From Pseudomonadota bacterium (lineage in GTDB: Bacteria > Pseudomonadota > Gammaproteobacteria > Steroidobacterales > JBCBZW01): 64,000 bases of DNA. Numbering within the stretch: position 1 is the stretch's first letter; each line of letters begins with the position of its first letter. The notes under the pieces were generated by a model. The model was not told where the DNA came from, ran no database searches, and worked only from the letters and a program-made list of their open reading frames with translations. The stretch covers positions 186,001 to 250,000 of the forward strand of contig JBCCWS010000002.1 of NCBI GenBank assembly GCA_039193195.1. The letters run 5' to 3'. Below are positions 36,374 to 45,236 of the stretch, piece by piece. The position numbers and the translations under genes are program-made.

Positions 36374-36973
36374 ATGCCTTTGCCTGACTCCCTGTTGATG
36401 CCCTTGGAAGCGCTCCTCAACCGGCGCATCGCGGCCGCCTCGCCTGCCCATGACCTGTGTGCAGACCTCGAGGGTCGAACGCTCGTGATCGATCCGACGG
36501 AGGCGCCTGCGATCGCCTTCACGGTGGTCGAGGGTGCCCTGCGCTTGAGCTTCGAAGTGGTCGAACAGCCGAATGCGATCGTCTCTGGGCCCCTGCTTGA
36601 GCTCACTCGCTTCGCTCAAGCGGGCAGCCTCGAAGCGGCCCGCGATGTGGAGGTAAACGTGCAGGGCGACGTACGGACTGCCGGTGGCTACGCTAGCCTA
36701 TTCGCAATCGCTCGACCGGACTTTGAAGCGGAGCTGTCACGGTTAGTCGGTGACCTGCCAGCCCACCAGTTGGGCTCGGCCATGCGTGGCCTTGGAGACT
36801 TCTTCGTACGCGCCGGTAGCACCTTGCAGCGAGACCTCAGCGACTTTCTGAAGGAGGAGAGTCGGGACGTGCCGCCGCGAGATGAGGTGCAGCGTTTCGA
36901 GGATCGACTGACCGCCTTGAGCGAGCGCATCGACAGCTTGCGCGAGCGCGTCGAGGCGATGGGCCGTCGTTAG
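36374..36973 (+). CDS. ubiJ: UbiJ, ubiquinone biosynthesis accessory factor (SCP2 domain)
   Basis: The 199-residue protein has an SCP2 lipid-binding fold (about 15-110, LEGRTLVIDPTEAPAIAFTVVEG) and a C-terminal coiled coil (EVQRFEDRLTALSERIDSLR). UbiJ scaffolds the soluble Ubi complex together with UbiK and probably holds the lipid intermediate. The gene lies between ubiE and ubiB. Confidence 0.93.
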   Translation: MPLPDSLLMPLEALLNRRIAAASPAHDLCADLEGRTLVIDPTEAPAIAFTVVEGALRLSFEVVEQPNAIVSGPLLELTRFAQAGSLEAARDVEVNVQGDVRTAGGYASLFAIARPDFEAELSRLVGDLPAHQLGSAMRGLGDFFVRAGSTLQRDLSDFLKEESRDVPPRDEVQRFEDRLTALSERIDSLRERVEAMGRR

Positions 36974-37003
36974 GTGATTCGATAGGTAGAAAGCACACTC
37001 CAC

Positions 37004-38647
37004 GTGTCCGTAATTCGTCAGCTCCTACGCCTGGTTGCCATCGCCCAGGTCCTCGCCCGTCACGGCTTCGAGCACATCGTCGTCAACCTGCGGCTCCTGG
37101 GGCCCTACCGCTTTGTGCTGCTCCTGCGTCCCGGTCGCAGGCGTCGGCGTGAGAGCGCACCGGCGGGTGCACGCCTGCGGGCTGCGCTGGAGGATCTCGG
37201 CCCGATCTTCGTCAAATTCGGCCAAACACTGTCCACACGACCAGATCTACTGCCAGACGATATCGCCACCGAGCTAACGCGCCTCCAAGACCGAGTACCC
37301 CCGTTTCCGGGCGCTCAAGCGCGCGCCATCTTGGAGAAAGCGTATCGCAAGCCACTAACGGAGGTTTTCGCTGAGTTCGATGAGAAACCACTGGCAGCGG
37401 CGTCGATCTCCCAAGTTCACGCCGCCACCCTCCCCGGCGGCCAACGGGTGATCGTCAAGGTGCTGCGCCCGGGAATCGAGAAGACTATCCACAGTGATGT
37501 GCAGGTGCTGCAGACGCTCGCTGGACTCGCAAAGAAGTACTGGCCTGAAGCACGACGACTGCGCCCCGTGGAAGTGGTGAGCGAGTACCGCAAGACCATT
37601 CTCAACGAACTCGACCTCATGCGAGAGGCAGGCAACGCGGCGCAGCTGAGGCGCAACTTCGAGGAGAGCGATCAACTCTACGTACCGGAGGTACACTTCG
37701 AGTTCTGCCGTCCCAACGTGATGGTCATGGAGCGAATTCACGGCATTCCCGTGAACGACGTTCCAGCGCTCAACGCGGTGAATGCGAATCTGGAACAGCT
37801 AGCGCGCTACGGCGTCGAGATCTTCTTCACGCAGGTGTTCCGCCACAACTTCTTTCACGCGGACATGCACCCGGGAAACATCTTCGTCAACGCTAGTGAG
37901 CCAAACAACCCGAGCTACATAGCCGTCGACTTCGGCATCGTCGGCACCCTGACCGCGGAAGACCAGCATTACCTCGCCGCCAACCTCCTCGCCTTCTTCA
38001 AGCGCGACTACAAGCGTGTAGCCCAGCTACACGTGGAGTCCGGCTGGGTGCCGGCCGGGACCCGCGTAGATGAGTTGGAAACGGCCGTTCGCACCGTGTG
38101 CGAACCGGTCTTCAACAAACCTCTGAAGGAAATCTCCTTCGGCATGTTCCTACTGCGCCTGTTCCAAACCGCTCGCCAGTTCGACATGGAGATTCAGCCG
38201 CAGCTGGTCCTGCTACAGAAAACCCTGCTCAACATCGAAGGTCTGGGCCGCCAGCTCTACCCGGACCTGGATCTTTGGGTCACGGCAAAACCGTTCCTCG
38301 AGGAGTGGATGACCGAGCGCCTGAGCGGTCGGGAGACGCTCGAGAAGCTGCGCGCTCACCTGCCGCAGCTGCGCGAGGATGTGCAGTCTCTGCCGTCCCT
38401 TGCACTCGAGGCGTTGCACCACCTTTCACGGGGTGATTTCCGCCTGCGCTTGGACAGCGCACCGATGGAGCAGCTGCAAGGCGCCATGCGCGAGAACGCG
38501 CGCTGGCGCCACGGTGTCTACGTCGGTGCCGCCCTGCTGGTGGCTGGCGCGATTTTGATCGGCCTCAACGGCGGTCAGCCGCCTTGGCTCGGGTGGGGAA
38601 TGGCGGGCCTAGGCCTGGCCTTAATGCTCGTGTCCAGACCCAACTAG
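37004..38647 (+). CDS. ubiB: UbiB atypical kinase/ATPase for ubiquinone biosynthesis
   Basis: The 547-residue ADCK/ABC1 family protein has the KxGQ motif in FVKFGQTLSTRPDLL, the Ala-rich loop AAASISQVH, VIVKVLRPGIE, the catalytic HADMHPGN and metal-binding DFGIVG. Two C-terminal membrane helices follow (about 500-545). UbiB ATPase activity is thought to extract lipid intermediates from the membrane. The start is GTG at 37004. It is the last gene of the ubiEJB set; an MFS gene begins 5 bases after it. Confidence 0.96.
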   Translation: MSVIRQLLRLVAIAQVLARHGFEHIVVNLRLLGPYRFVLLLRPGRRRRRESAPAGARLRAALEDLGPIFVKFGQTLSTRPDLLPDDIATELTRLQDRVPPFPGAQARAILEKAYRKPLTEVFAEFDEKPLAAASISQVHAATLPGGQRVIVKVLRPGIEKTIHSDVQVLQTLAGLAKKYWPEARRLRPVEVVSEYRKTILNELDLMREAGNAAQLRRNFEESDQLYVPEVHFEFCRPNVMVMERIHGIPVNDVPALNAVNANLEQLARYGVEIFFTQVFRHNFFHADMHPGNIFVNASEPNNPSYIAVDFGIVGTLTAEDQHYLAANLLAFFKRDYKRVAQLHVESGWVPAGTRVDELETAVRTVCEPVFNKPLKEISFGMFLLRLFQTARQFDMEIQPQLVLLQKTLLNIEGLGRQLYPDLDLWVTAKPFLEEWMTERLSGRETLEKLRAHLPQLREDVQSLPSLALEALHHLSRGDFRLRLDSAPMEQLQGAMRENARWRHGVYVGAALLVAGAILIGLNGGQPPWLGWGMAGLGLALMLVSRPN

Positions 38648-38652
38648 CGCCG

Positions 38653-39858
38653 ATGGCTGAGGCGGCCGTCACCCCACAACGCTTCCTACCGCGGGCCGCC
38701 GTGGTGCTCGGCATCATCTCATTATGCAATGATCTTGCCGGGGAGATGCTCGCGCCAGTCATCCCCCTATTCCTAACGACAACGCTCGGTGCGGGCCCTG
38801 CGATCGTCGGGCTCGTGGAGGGGTTCGCGCAATCCTGCGCGAGTGTACTCAAGCTGCTTGCCGGACTGCTCGTTGACAACGGTGTTCGACCCAAACGCCT
38901 CATGCTCGCCGGTTATGGACTCGCCAGTAGCGTACGGCCACTGATCGGCATCGCCAGCAGCTGGGGCCTCGTCCTGGCCCTACGCGCCCTGGACCGTATC
39001 GGCAAGGGGTTGCGTGGCGCTCCGCGCGACGCCCTTCTCGCGGCCTCCGTGGACGATGCTCGCCTGGGCCGCGCCTTCGGTTTCCATCGCGCGATGGACT
39101 ACGTGGGCTCCGGCCTAGGGCCCGCGATCGGTGCCGGCGCCCTCACCCTAGGGATGTCGCTCAAGGGCCTTTTCGCCCTAGCGGTGATCCCGGGATTGGC
39201 GGTGATGGTGTTGATTCTCTTCGGTGTGAGTAGCGAGCGCCTAGGGTCGCGCTCGGCAGACAAGCCTCGAGCGCTACCTGCATGGGCCAGCTTGCCCGGG
39301 CGTCTTCGTGGACTGCTTCTAGCGGCCACCTTGCTCGCCGTCAGCGCCGTGCACGACGCCTTTCTCGTGCTCTGGCTGGCGAAGCAGCTGGACCACATCG
39401 CCTCCGTACTCCTGGTGTTCGCCCTGATCAACGGTGTACGCGCCGTCGTCGCTATGTTTGGCGGCGAACTCAGCGACCGCCTTGGCACCTTGCCGACGAT
39501 CCTAGTCGGCTGGACCCTGCGCATTGGCCTACTGCTGTGGATCGCGAGCGCTTCGTCCGCGCAGGCGACGACGCCCGCAGCGATCTTGTGGGTCGTGTCA
39601 CTTGCGGCGGCGATGGCCTGGAGCGCCCCCGCTGAGTTGGCCCTGCTCACACGAGCGGCGCCCGATGGCCAGCGTGGCACGCTCCTCGGTACGTACCACA
39701 TGCTCACGGGCCTAGCGATGCTGCCAGGCACCGCCCTATTCGGGCTGCTTTGGCAGCAGTTCGGCGTGTCAGTGGCCTTCCTGAGTGCCGCGCTCGGCTC
39801 TGCCTTGGCAGCCCTCACTTTGCTCATTCTCTCTCGCGAAAAGAGGCCCAACCCATGA
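38653..39858 (+). CDS. Major facilitator superfamily transporter
   Basis: The 401-residue membrane protein has about 12 hydrophobic helices. The loop between helices 2 and 3 carries a partial MFS motif (LLVDNGVRPKRLMLAGY), and DRIGKGLRGAPRDALLA follows. The substrate cannot be inferred. The ATG lies 5 bases after the ubiB stop, and its own stop overlaps the thioesterase start (ATGA), so it is in the same transcription unit. Confidence 0.88.
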   Translation: MAEAAVTPQRFLPRAAVVLGIISLCNDLAGEMLAPVIPLFLTTTLGAGPAIVGLVEGFAQSCASVLKLLAGLLVDNGVRPKRLMLAGYGLASSVRPLIGIASSWGLVLALRALDRIGKGLRGAPRDALLAASVDDARLGRAFGFHRAMDYVGSGLGPAIGAGALTLGMSLKGLFALAVIPGLAVMVLILFGVSSERLGSRSADKPRALPAWASLPGRLRGLLLAATLLAVSAVHDAFLVLWLAKQLDHIASVLLVFALINGVRAVVAMFGGELSDRLGTLPTILVGWTLRIGLLLWIASASSAQATTPAAILWVVSLAAAMAWSAPAELALLTRAAPDGQRGTLLGTYHMLTGLAMLPGTALFGLLWQQFGVSVAFLSAALGSALAALTLLILSREKRPNP

Positions 39859-40295
39859 CCCGTGCAGACTCCCGAGCCGCCCTCGCACGGGTGCGCGCCC
39901 TTGCCGCTGACGCCCCCTTCGTCCGTTGGCTAGGCGTGGAAGTGGTGAACGCCGGGCAGGGTTGGGTCGAGACCGAACTGCTGCTAACTCCGAACCATCT
40001 GCAACAAACGGGTGTTGTGCACGCAGGGGTTCAGGCCACCCTGGCCGACAACACGGCCGGCGCCGCAGCGACCACGGTGATCGACGACGCGCAAACAGTC
40101 GTTTCCGTCGAGTTCAAATTGAACCTGCTGCGGGGGGCGCGCGGCAACAAGTTGCGCTGTCGCAGCGAAGTGCTGAAGTCCGGCAGGCGGATCGTGGTCG
40201 CCGAGTCAGCGGTGATGGTGGAGGCAGAGCAGGGTCCGCGCTTGGTGAGCAAGGCGACGGTCACGCTGATGCCGGTGCGAGCTGCCCGCGAATAG
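39855..40295 (+). CDS. PaaI-family hotdog thioesterase
   Basis: The 146-residue hotdog protein has the motif QTGVVHAGVQATLADNTAGAAA, where the HAG(V) turn and Asp are the usual active-site region, and VVSVEFKLNLLRGARG. It is probably an acyl-CoA thioesterase of unknown substrate. It belongs to a different branch from the thioesterase at 7.5 kb, which has HGG and Glu. It is coupled to the MFS gene by ATGA. Confidence 0.88.
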   Translation: MTRADSRAALARVRALAADAPFVRWLGVEVVNAGQGWVETELLLTPNHLQQTGVVHAGVQATLADNTAGAAATTVIDDAQTVVSVEFKLNLLRGARGNKLRCRSEVLKSGRRIVVAESAVMVEAEQGPRLVSKATVTLMPVRAARE

Positions 40296-40315
40296 CATGG
40301 TGAGCCTGGGACGCG

Positions 40316-42145
40316 CTATAGCCCGTAGAAAAGCGTCAGCACCACCGACAGGGTCAACCAGATGATTAAGGTCAGCGGCACACCCACGCGCAGGAAGTCA
40401 CTGAACTTGTATCCCCCGGCACTCAGTACTAGCAGATTGGTCTGGTAGCCGATAGGGGTGGCATAGCTCATATTGGCACCGAAGAGAACCGCTAGTACGA
40501 AGGGCTGAATCGGGGCACCTAGGCTTTGCGCAATGCCAATCGCAATCGGGGTACCAATAACCGCAGCGGCGTTGTTCGAGACCACGTTTGTGATCACAGC
40601 CATTAGCAGCATCAAGCCACTCATCACGATGGGAATGGGCAGATTCTGCGTCAGCCCCACGTAGGAGTCTGCGAGGAAGGCAGCTCCCCCCGTTGCCATC
40701 AGGGCCGAGCCTAAGGCGAGGCTCACTACGATCACCAGGATGACGGGCGCACTCAGGGCGGAACTCAGGTCGCGCCAAGTCAAGCATCCTGTCAGGATCA
40801 TCAACGCCACACCGCTGATTGAGCTAATGGAGATCGGCATGATGTCGAGAGCCGCGGAGCCGATAACCGCAAGCATGATGCCCAACGCCCAGCGGGCGCG
40901 TTCGGTGTACGGCAGGTCCGTGGTCCCGTCCAAGACGAGCATGTCGTTTGAACGTTTCAGCTCATTGATTGCATCACGCGTGCCTTGCACGAGGATGACA
41001 TCGCCCGCGCGCAGGCGTACGTCGCGCAATTCGCTGTTGCCCGTAGGATCGCCTTTGGCTCGGTGGATCGCCAGCGGCATCAAGCGGTACCGTGTGGAGA
41101 AGCGCGTCCGCCGCAAGGTGCGATGGTGCAGGGGCGAGCCGCGGGTCACCACCACCTCGGCTAGCTGCTGACCAACCGCAGCGAGTTGCTCGTCGCCCGT
41201 GATGGGCTGCTCGGGGTCGTCTGCGCTATGCAGCCGTGTACCCAGGACACGCTCAAACTCCTTCAGTCGCTCCGGCGTATCGTTCACCACCAGACGATCA
41301 CCCGCCGTGATCTGCACGGAGGGCAGACGGGTGAGGTAGAGATTCTCACCGCGCTGGATGCGCTCGATCTTGATGTTATCTTCCGTACGCTTACGCACCT
41401 CAGCGAGCGTGCGCCCGTTGGCGAAGCTGTCCTCGCTAACGTGGAGCAGAGCGGTGAACACTCGCGGCGACGTATCGCTCAGCAGGGCCTGACGCTCGGG
41501 GAGGAGGCGCGGTGCCACCTGCCAAAGGTAGATAACTCCTACGGTTCCAGCGATGAGCGCTGGCAGCGTGAAGTCGAACATGCCCATGCGCGGCTGCCCC
41601 AGATCCTGCGCGATGGAGACCACCAAAAGGTTAGTGGAGGTGCCGATGGTGGTCGCCATGCCACCGAGGAGCGTCGCCAAGCCCATCGGCATCAAGACGC
41701 CGGACGCAGGCTTTCGAGTCTGGATCGATACGCTGACGAGAATCGGCAGCAACATCACGACGATCGGCGTGTTGTTGACGAAGGCACTGAGTAGGGCACC
41801 TAGCGTGAGCGTTAGGAGAAGGGACATGACCGGATTGCGCTGCCACCCCTGGGACAGGGCGACGGCAAGCGGTTTGAGCGCCCCGGTGGTCTCCAAGCCC
41901 TTGCCCACGATCATCAGGGCGCAGATCGTGATGAGTGCCTCGTGTCCGAAACCCGTAAGAAAGTCCGCAGGCGCGAGGGGTACACCCTGAGGCGCGTAGG
42001 GGAAGAACTGAAACAGCAGCACCAGCAAAACCAGGATGGTCAGGCAGGAGGTTTCCAGGGGCAGGCGATCGCGGGAGAAAAGCACTAGCGCACCCAGCGT
42101 GAGCAGCATGACGATGAGGCCGTGCAGATCGGGCAGGGAAGCCAT
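40316..42145 (-). CDS. SLC13/DASS-family permease with two TrkA-C (RCK_C) domains
   Basis: The 609-residue membrane protein has N-terminal and C-terminal transmembrane halves (AFVNNTPIVVMLLPI and VVSNNAAAVIGTPIA carry the repeated family signature). Two cytosolic RCK_C domains, about residues 215-305 and 320-400 (LTRLPSVQITAGDRLVV; VRLRAGDVILVQGTRD), lie between the halves. This layout is that of the sodium/sulfate or dicarboxylate-type transporters with regulatory TrkA-C domains. The substrate is not known. Confidence 0.9.
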   Translation of the reverse strand: MASLPDLHGLIVMLLTLGALVLFSRDRLPLETSCLTILVLLVLLFQFFPYAPQGVPLAPADFLTGFGHEALITICALMIVGKGLETTGALKPLAVALSQGWQRNPVMSLLLTLTLGALLSAFVNNTPIVVMLLPILVSVSIQTRKPASGVLMPMGLATLLGGMATTIGTSTNLLVVSIAQDLGQPRMGMFDFTLPALIAGTVGVIYLWQVAPRLLPERQALLSDTSPRVFTALLHVSEDSFANGRTLAEVRKRTEDNIKIERIQRGENLYLTRLPSVQITAGDRLVVNDTPERLKEFERVLGTRLHSADDPEQPITGDEQLAAVGQQLAEVVVTRGSPLHHRTLRRTRFSTRYRLMPLAIHRAKGDPTGNSELRDVRLRAGDVILVQGTRDAINELKRSNDMLVLDGTTDLPYTERARWALGIMLAVIGSAALDIMPISISSISGVALMILTGCLTWRDLSSALSAPVILVIVVSLALGSALMATGGAAFLADSYVGLTQNLPIPIVMSGLMLLMAVITNVVSNNAAAVIGTPIAIGIAQSLGAPIQPFVLAVLFGANMSYATPIGYQTNLLVLSAGGYKFSDFLRVGVPLTLIIWLTLSVVLTLFYGL

Positions 42146-42399
42146 GGACGCTGGGGAGCTCGGCCGAAGCTAGAGTGCGGTTCGGTGAGGGAGAAGCTCA
42201 GCGGCAGCGAAGCCGCAGCACCCACACCGAAGCGAAACGCGGCGCCGAAGCAATCGCAGACGACGCTGCTGCGGCAGCGCAGACGGATGCCGACATGATT
42301 CCCCCGGAGCTCGATTGAGAAGTGGCGAACGCGAAGCGTTCGTGTTTGGCCTGCTCAGCGCGGGGAATGCTAGCCCGTCGCTCAGCGAACGCCCAGGCA

Positions 42400-42443
42400 G
42401 GGTAATCGGCCCCGGGCAGGCGGGCAAGGGCGGGCGATTACCC
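42400..42443 (-). other. Hairpin at the 3' end of the flhC-like gene
   Basis: GGGTAATCG (42400-42408) and CGATTACCC (42435-42443) are perfect 9-bp arms that include the flhC-like stop codon (TTA at 42438-42440). There is no T tract, so it is a possible weak terminator or mRNA 3' stabiliser. The rest of the 292-base gap 42146-42437 shows small hairpins (for example CGAACGC-GAA-GCGTTCG near 42325) and no supported gene. Confidence 0.45.
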
Positions 42444-43064
42444 CGCCTGAGCGCGGCTCGCCGCGTAGCGCCGGCGGGTGGCTAGGTCTTGCACTGATTT
42501 TGCTGAGCGCCGCCGCTGCACGCCCTTGAGGCGGCAGCAGGGGCAGTGCCCCTCATCCATCTCCATGACGTGATGGACGTACACGCCCGCGCAGGCGGCA
42601 CAAGCCATCAGCACCAGCTCATCACCGCGCTCGAGGGCGCGGTAGAGGCCCCACGCGCGCTCGAAACAGAAATGCGGAGTACGGTGAAGGGAGCGGTAAG
42701 TCTCGTAGGCAAGGCAGAAACTAAAGCCGAGTTTCAGAGGATTCTCGCGCTCGGCATCCTCGAAGCGGCCGTCTGACGCCAACGACAGCACATCGCTCGC
42801 CAGCAGCAACATCGCTAGGGACGTGGCTTCGCACTGAAAGGTGGCATTGCGCACGTAGATCGCCGTGCGCGAAGGCGACTTGCCGCGCTGGCGCTTGACC
42901 GCCTGAGCATCGTCCTTGAAGTAGCGAGCGTAGAGCCGGCGAATTCGATCGTCCGACAGCCCCGTACAGAATTTGATCGTGCACGTGCGCGCCTCGTGGC
43001 CGATCATGCGCAAGGCTAATTCGGTGCGTTGGCACTCATCCATGTAGCCGGCAATCTGCTCCAT
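42438..43064 (-). CDS. FlhC-like transcriptional regulator
   Basis: The 208-residue protein resembles FlhC along its length. The N-terminal helical region TELALRMIGHEARTCTIK followed by LSDDRIRRLYARYFKD matches the FlhC HTH region, and AFERAW-like FCFERAWGLYRALERGDEL is present. The C-terminal zinc site has CAAC (Cys 155, 158) and CPCC (Cys 174, 177). The start at 43064 has AAGGAGA at 7 bases; a longer frame to 43172 would run through the palindromic operator. FlhC normally acts as FlhD4C2 to switch on flagella, but no flagellar gene is in the window. Its partner is probably the divergent FlhD-like gene. Confidence 0.8.
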   Translation of the reverse strand: MEQIAGYMDECQRTELALRMIGHEARTCTIKFCTGLSDDRIRRLYARYFKDDAQAVKRQRGKSPSRTAIYVRNATFQCEATSLAMLLLASDVLSLASDGRFEDAERENPLKLGFSFCLAYETYRSLHRTPHFCFERAWGLYRALERGDELVLMACAACAGVYVHHVMEMDEGHCPCCRLKGVQRRRSAKSVQDLATRRRYAASRAQAG

Positions 43065-43131
43065 CCTCGTCTCCTTATCGGTGGCCTGCCATGCAGGTGT
43101 ACCGCAAGAATCATGGTGCATTGCACACGGA

Positions 43132-43194
43132 AATTGCGCCATTTGGATCAGAAATGGCGCCTCCGCTTTCATAATTGATCCATTTGGCGCAATT
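43132..43194. promoter_or_regulatory. Nested palindromic operator between the flhC-like and flhD-like genes
   Basis: Two 19-base arms (43132-43150 and 43176-43194) form an imperfect inverted repeat with core GCGCCATTTGGATC / GATCCATTTGGCGC. Inside, GCGCCATTT (43136-43144) and AAATGGCGC (43152-43160) form a perfect inverted repeat over 7 bases. So the half-site GCGCCATTT or a close variant occurs three times. The sites lie in the 246-base divergent promoter region, suited to joint control of both genes. Confidence 0.65.
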
Positions 43195-43310
43195 ATGGCG
43201 GTGCAGGCCGCCTGCGGACAATGCCTAGAATCGAGTCAGAGCAGGCAAGACGCGGCAAACCCCAGGCGTCTGCGCGATCGGGTGGGAACGCTGCGAAGGG
43301 AGAACTGGAG

Positions 43311-43997
43311 ATGGAAGTCCTCAACAGCTCAGCGCCGCCAGGCCCTTGGCGATACAGCCCACCGGACGCCCGAGCGCGGCGTGAACTCGCGGCCCTGAAC
43401 GGCCGGTTTTTGGAAGTCATTCGGCTGTTGGCACTGGCGCCCGCACACGCAGCCGATAGCGTCGAGCACAACGCCCACGTGTTGGGGCTCGAGGCCACAG
43501 TCGCGGAACGCGTCGCGCATCTCCCGGTGGCTCGCCGTGATGAGTTGGCGGCATGCCCGTACGCGCTGGTAGGCGTGAGCTTGGGGGATCTCGAATTCTG
43601 GCGCCAAGTGTCGAGCCCGAACGCCCGCCCAACGAGCTATCGGCGCGCCCTCGGGGGTAGCAGCTTCTCCCCAGCTCACGCCTCGGCACTGCGCGATGCC
43701 CTGTTTCTCACGCTTGCCTACGCTTGGCACCTGGCCCAAACGTCTCCCACGAGCGCGCGCTGGATGCTGGGCGCCTGCCCGGAGTCACTCGCTCTGCTAC
43801 GCGCCCTGCCCTTCAGCACCCTCGGACAGATCGCCGATGAGTGTCCGGGCCTGCTCCGAGCCCGCCTAGCCGACCAGAAGCGCTTTTGGCACGATCTGGT
43901 AAGCGCCGTCGCTAGCGGTACGCACCAACGCCGCTTCGCAGCGGTTTCCCTCGGTTTGCAGCTATCAGCGGCAGCAGGCGCACCGCGCACACGGTGA
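43311..43997 (+). CDS. Tandem-duplicated FlhD-like protein (putative partner of the FlhC-like regulator)
   Basis: The 228-residue product is made of two related helical halves (about 24-102 and 126-198). The landmarks LG, LP, CP and FW occur at 58/71/82/96 in the first half and 153/166/178/192 in the second. Each half aligns by eye with the FlhD core: LG at the start of the helix, Ala/Leu spacing, L/I-A eight residues after LP, and a closing LV/LL. FlhD itself is a single such unit. ATG 43311 is chosen for its AAGGGAGA site; a longer frame to 43221 exists. It is divergent from the flhC-like gene. The FlhD assignment is my inference. Confidence 0.62.
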   Translation: MEVLNSSAPPGPWRYSPPDARARRELAALNGRFLEVIRLLALAPAHAADSVEHNAHVLGLEATVAERVAHLPVARRDELAACPYALVGVSLGDLEFWRQVSSPNARPTSYRRALGGSSFSPAHASALRDALFLTLAYAWHLAQTSPTSARWMLGACPESLALLRALPFSTLGQIADECPGLLRARLADQKRFWHDLVSAVASGTHQRRFAAVSLGLQLSAAAGAPRTR

Positions 43998-44006
43998 TTC
44001 GCCACC

Positions 44007-44136
44007 CTAGGGGGCCGCTTGGTAAACAAGGTGACGCTCAGCGAGTAGCACGGGCGCCATCGCGGCGTTGCATCGCCTTGCTGACGCTGCCCCTACGCAG
44101 ACTGAGCGCTACCTCATTTACCAAGCGGCCCACTAG
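44007..44136. repeat. Palindromic repeat element, copy B (130 bp, CTAG-bounded)
   Basis: Terminal 35-base inverted repeats (44007-44041 and 44102-44136; 30 of 35 positions pair) are the same as those of the element at 9433-9615 and again end in CTAG. The inside shares GCGGCGTTGCATCGC and GACGCTGCCCCTACGCAGA with copy A read in the opposite orientation. It lacks about 54 bases, including one inner arm and the central hairpin. The right CTAG supplies the stop codon of the dehydratase gene on the minus strand. Confidence 0.85.
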
Positions 44137-45200
44137 GCCGAAGGCTCACGCCCCTCGAGCGTAGCGGCGTAGAGCGCCGGGTCCACGTTACCGCCGCTGA
44201 TCACCGAGACGGTAACGCCGTTGTCGGTGGCCAGGGGCGGCACGGCCCCTTCTATCAGAGCTGCCGTGGCGAGCGCGCCAGAGGGCTCCACCACCAACTT
44301 GCCGTCGCGGAACAGAAGACGCATGGCCTGCAATATCGCCTGCTCCGACACGGTGACCATGTCGTGTACGAGGTTCATAACGATCGGAAAGGTGTAGCGG
44401 CCAAGGCAAGGCGTGCGAGTGCCATCGGCGATAGTCGGCGGGTTGTCGACCCAGCACAGACGCTTGCTGCGAAAGGAGCGGGTAGCGTCGTCCGCTAGGG
44501 CGGGTTCCACGCCGATTACCTGACACTCTGATTCGGTCATCGCCACGGCGATGGCTATACCCGAAAGCAAGCCACCGCCCCCAGTGCAGACGAGTATTCG
44601 CGCCACATCCAAGGGCTGCCGCAAGATCTCGAGACCCACGGTCGCCTGACCGGCAATCACATCGGGGTGGTCGTAGGGAGGAATGATCGGCAGACCTAGC
44701 TCAGCGGCAAGCTGGGTGCCGAGCGCTTCGCGACGCGTGGTGGTCGGATCGTACAGCACGATCTTCGCCCCGCGTGCCTGCGTCGCCTCGCGCTTCACCG
44801 CCGGCACGGTGGTCGGCATCACCACGGTGACCTCGACGCCGAGCATCCTCCCGGCCATGGCCAGGGCTTGGCCATGGTTGCCGGAAGAGTAGGTGAGCAC
44901 ACCGCGTGCGGCATCGCCCGCCTCCTGAAGGGCGGCGAGCGCGTTGTAGGCACCGCGAAACTTGAAGGCACCGGTGTGCTGTAGATTTTCGCACTTCAGC
45001 ACGACGCTGCCGCCGGTGTTCTCTGCGAGGCACTCGAGCGGCAACACCGGCGTCAAAAGAGCATGGCCCGCCAAGCGCTGTTCTGCTCGCCGCACGCGCT
45101 CAAACATCTCCTCTCGCTGGGCGCTGGAAAAGACCGACGAGACCTCCGGTAGCGCGGGCGGCGGACGGCTCAACCTCCGTGCACCAGCTGGCGAGCGCAT
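44133..45200 (-). CDS. Threonine/serine ammonia-lyase-like PLP enzyme
   Basis: The 355-residue fold-type II PLP enzyme has the Schiff-base Lys in TGAFKFRGAYNAL, SSGNHGQALA, the phosphate-binding loop CTGGGGLLSGIA and a C-terminal VSVISGGNVDP. There is no ACT regulatory domain, so it resembles catabolic threonine dehydratases or serine racemase-like enzymes rather than biosynthetic IlvA. The start is unclear: ATG 45200, or ATG 45107 with GAGAGGAG just before it. The stop TAG lies in the terminal CTAG of the palindromic repeat. Confidence 0.88.
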   Translation of the reverse strand: MRSPAGARRLSRPPPALPEVSSVFSSAQREEMFERVRRAEQRLAGHALLTPVLPLECLAENTGGSVVLKCENLQHTGAFKFRGAYNALAALQEAGDAARGVLTYSSGNHGQALAMAGRMLGVEVTVVMPTTVPAVKREATQARGAKIVLYDPTTTRREALGTQLAAELGLPIIPPYDHPDVIAGQATVGLEILRQPLDVARILVCTGGGGLLSGIAIAVAMTESECQVIGVEPALADDATRSFRSKRLCWVDNPPTIADGTRTPCLGRYTFPIVMNLVHDMVTVSEQAILQAMRLLFRDGKLVVEPSGALATAALIEGAVPPLATDNGVTVSVISGGNVDPALYAATLEGREPSA

Positions 45201-45236
45201 CTGCGGGGAGGGAGAGTACGGCAGGGTCGAGCGACG

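Noticed and set aside
42146-42437. Small minus-strand gene in the SLC13 to flhC-like gap
   Set aside because: The 85-codon frame has no ribosome-binding site, no motif and a composition like random GC-rich DNA.
42438-43997. Flagellar master operon flhDC
   Set aside because: The genes are divergent, the FlhD-like protein is duplicated and no flagellar, chemotaxis or motility genes occur in the window, so I do not call a flagellar regulator.
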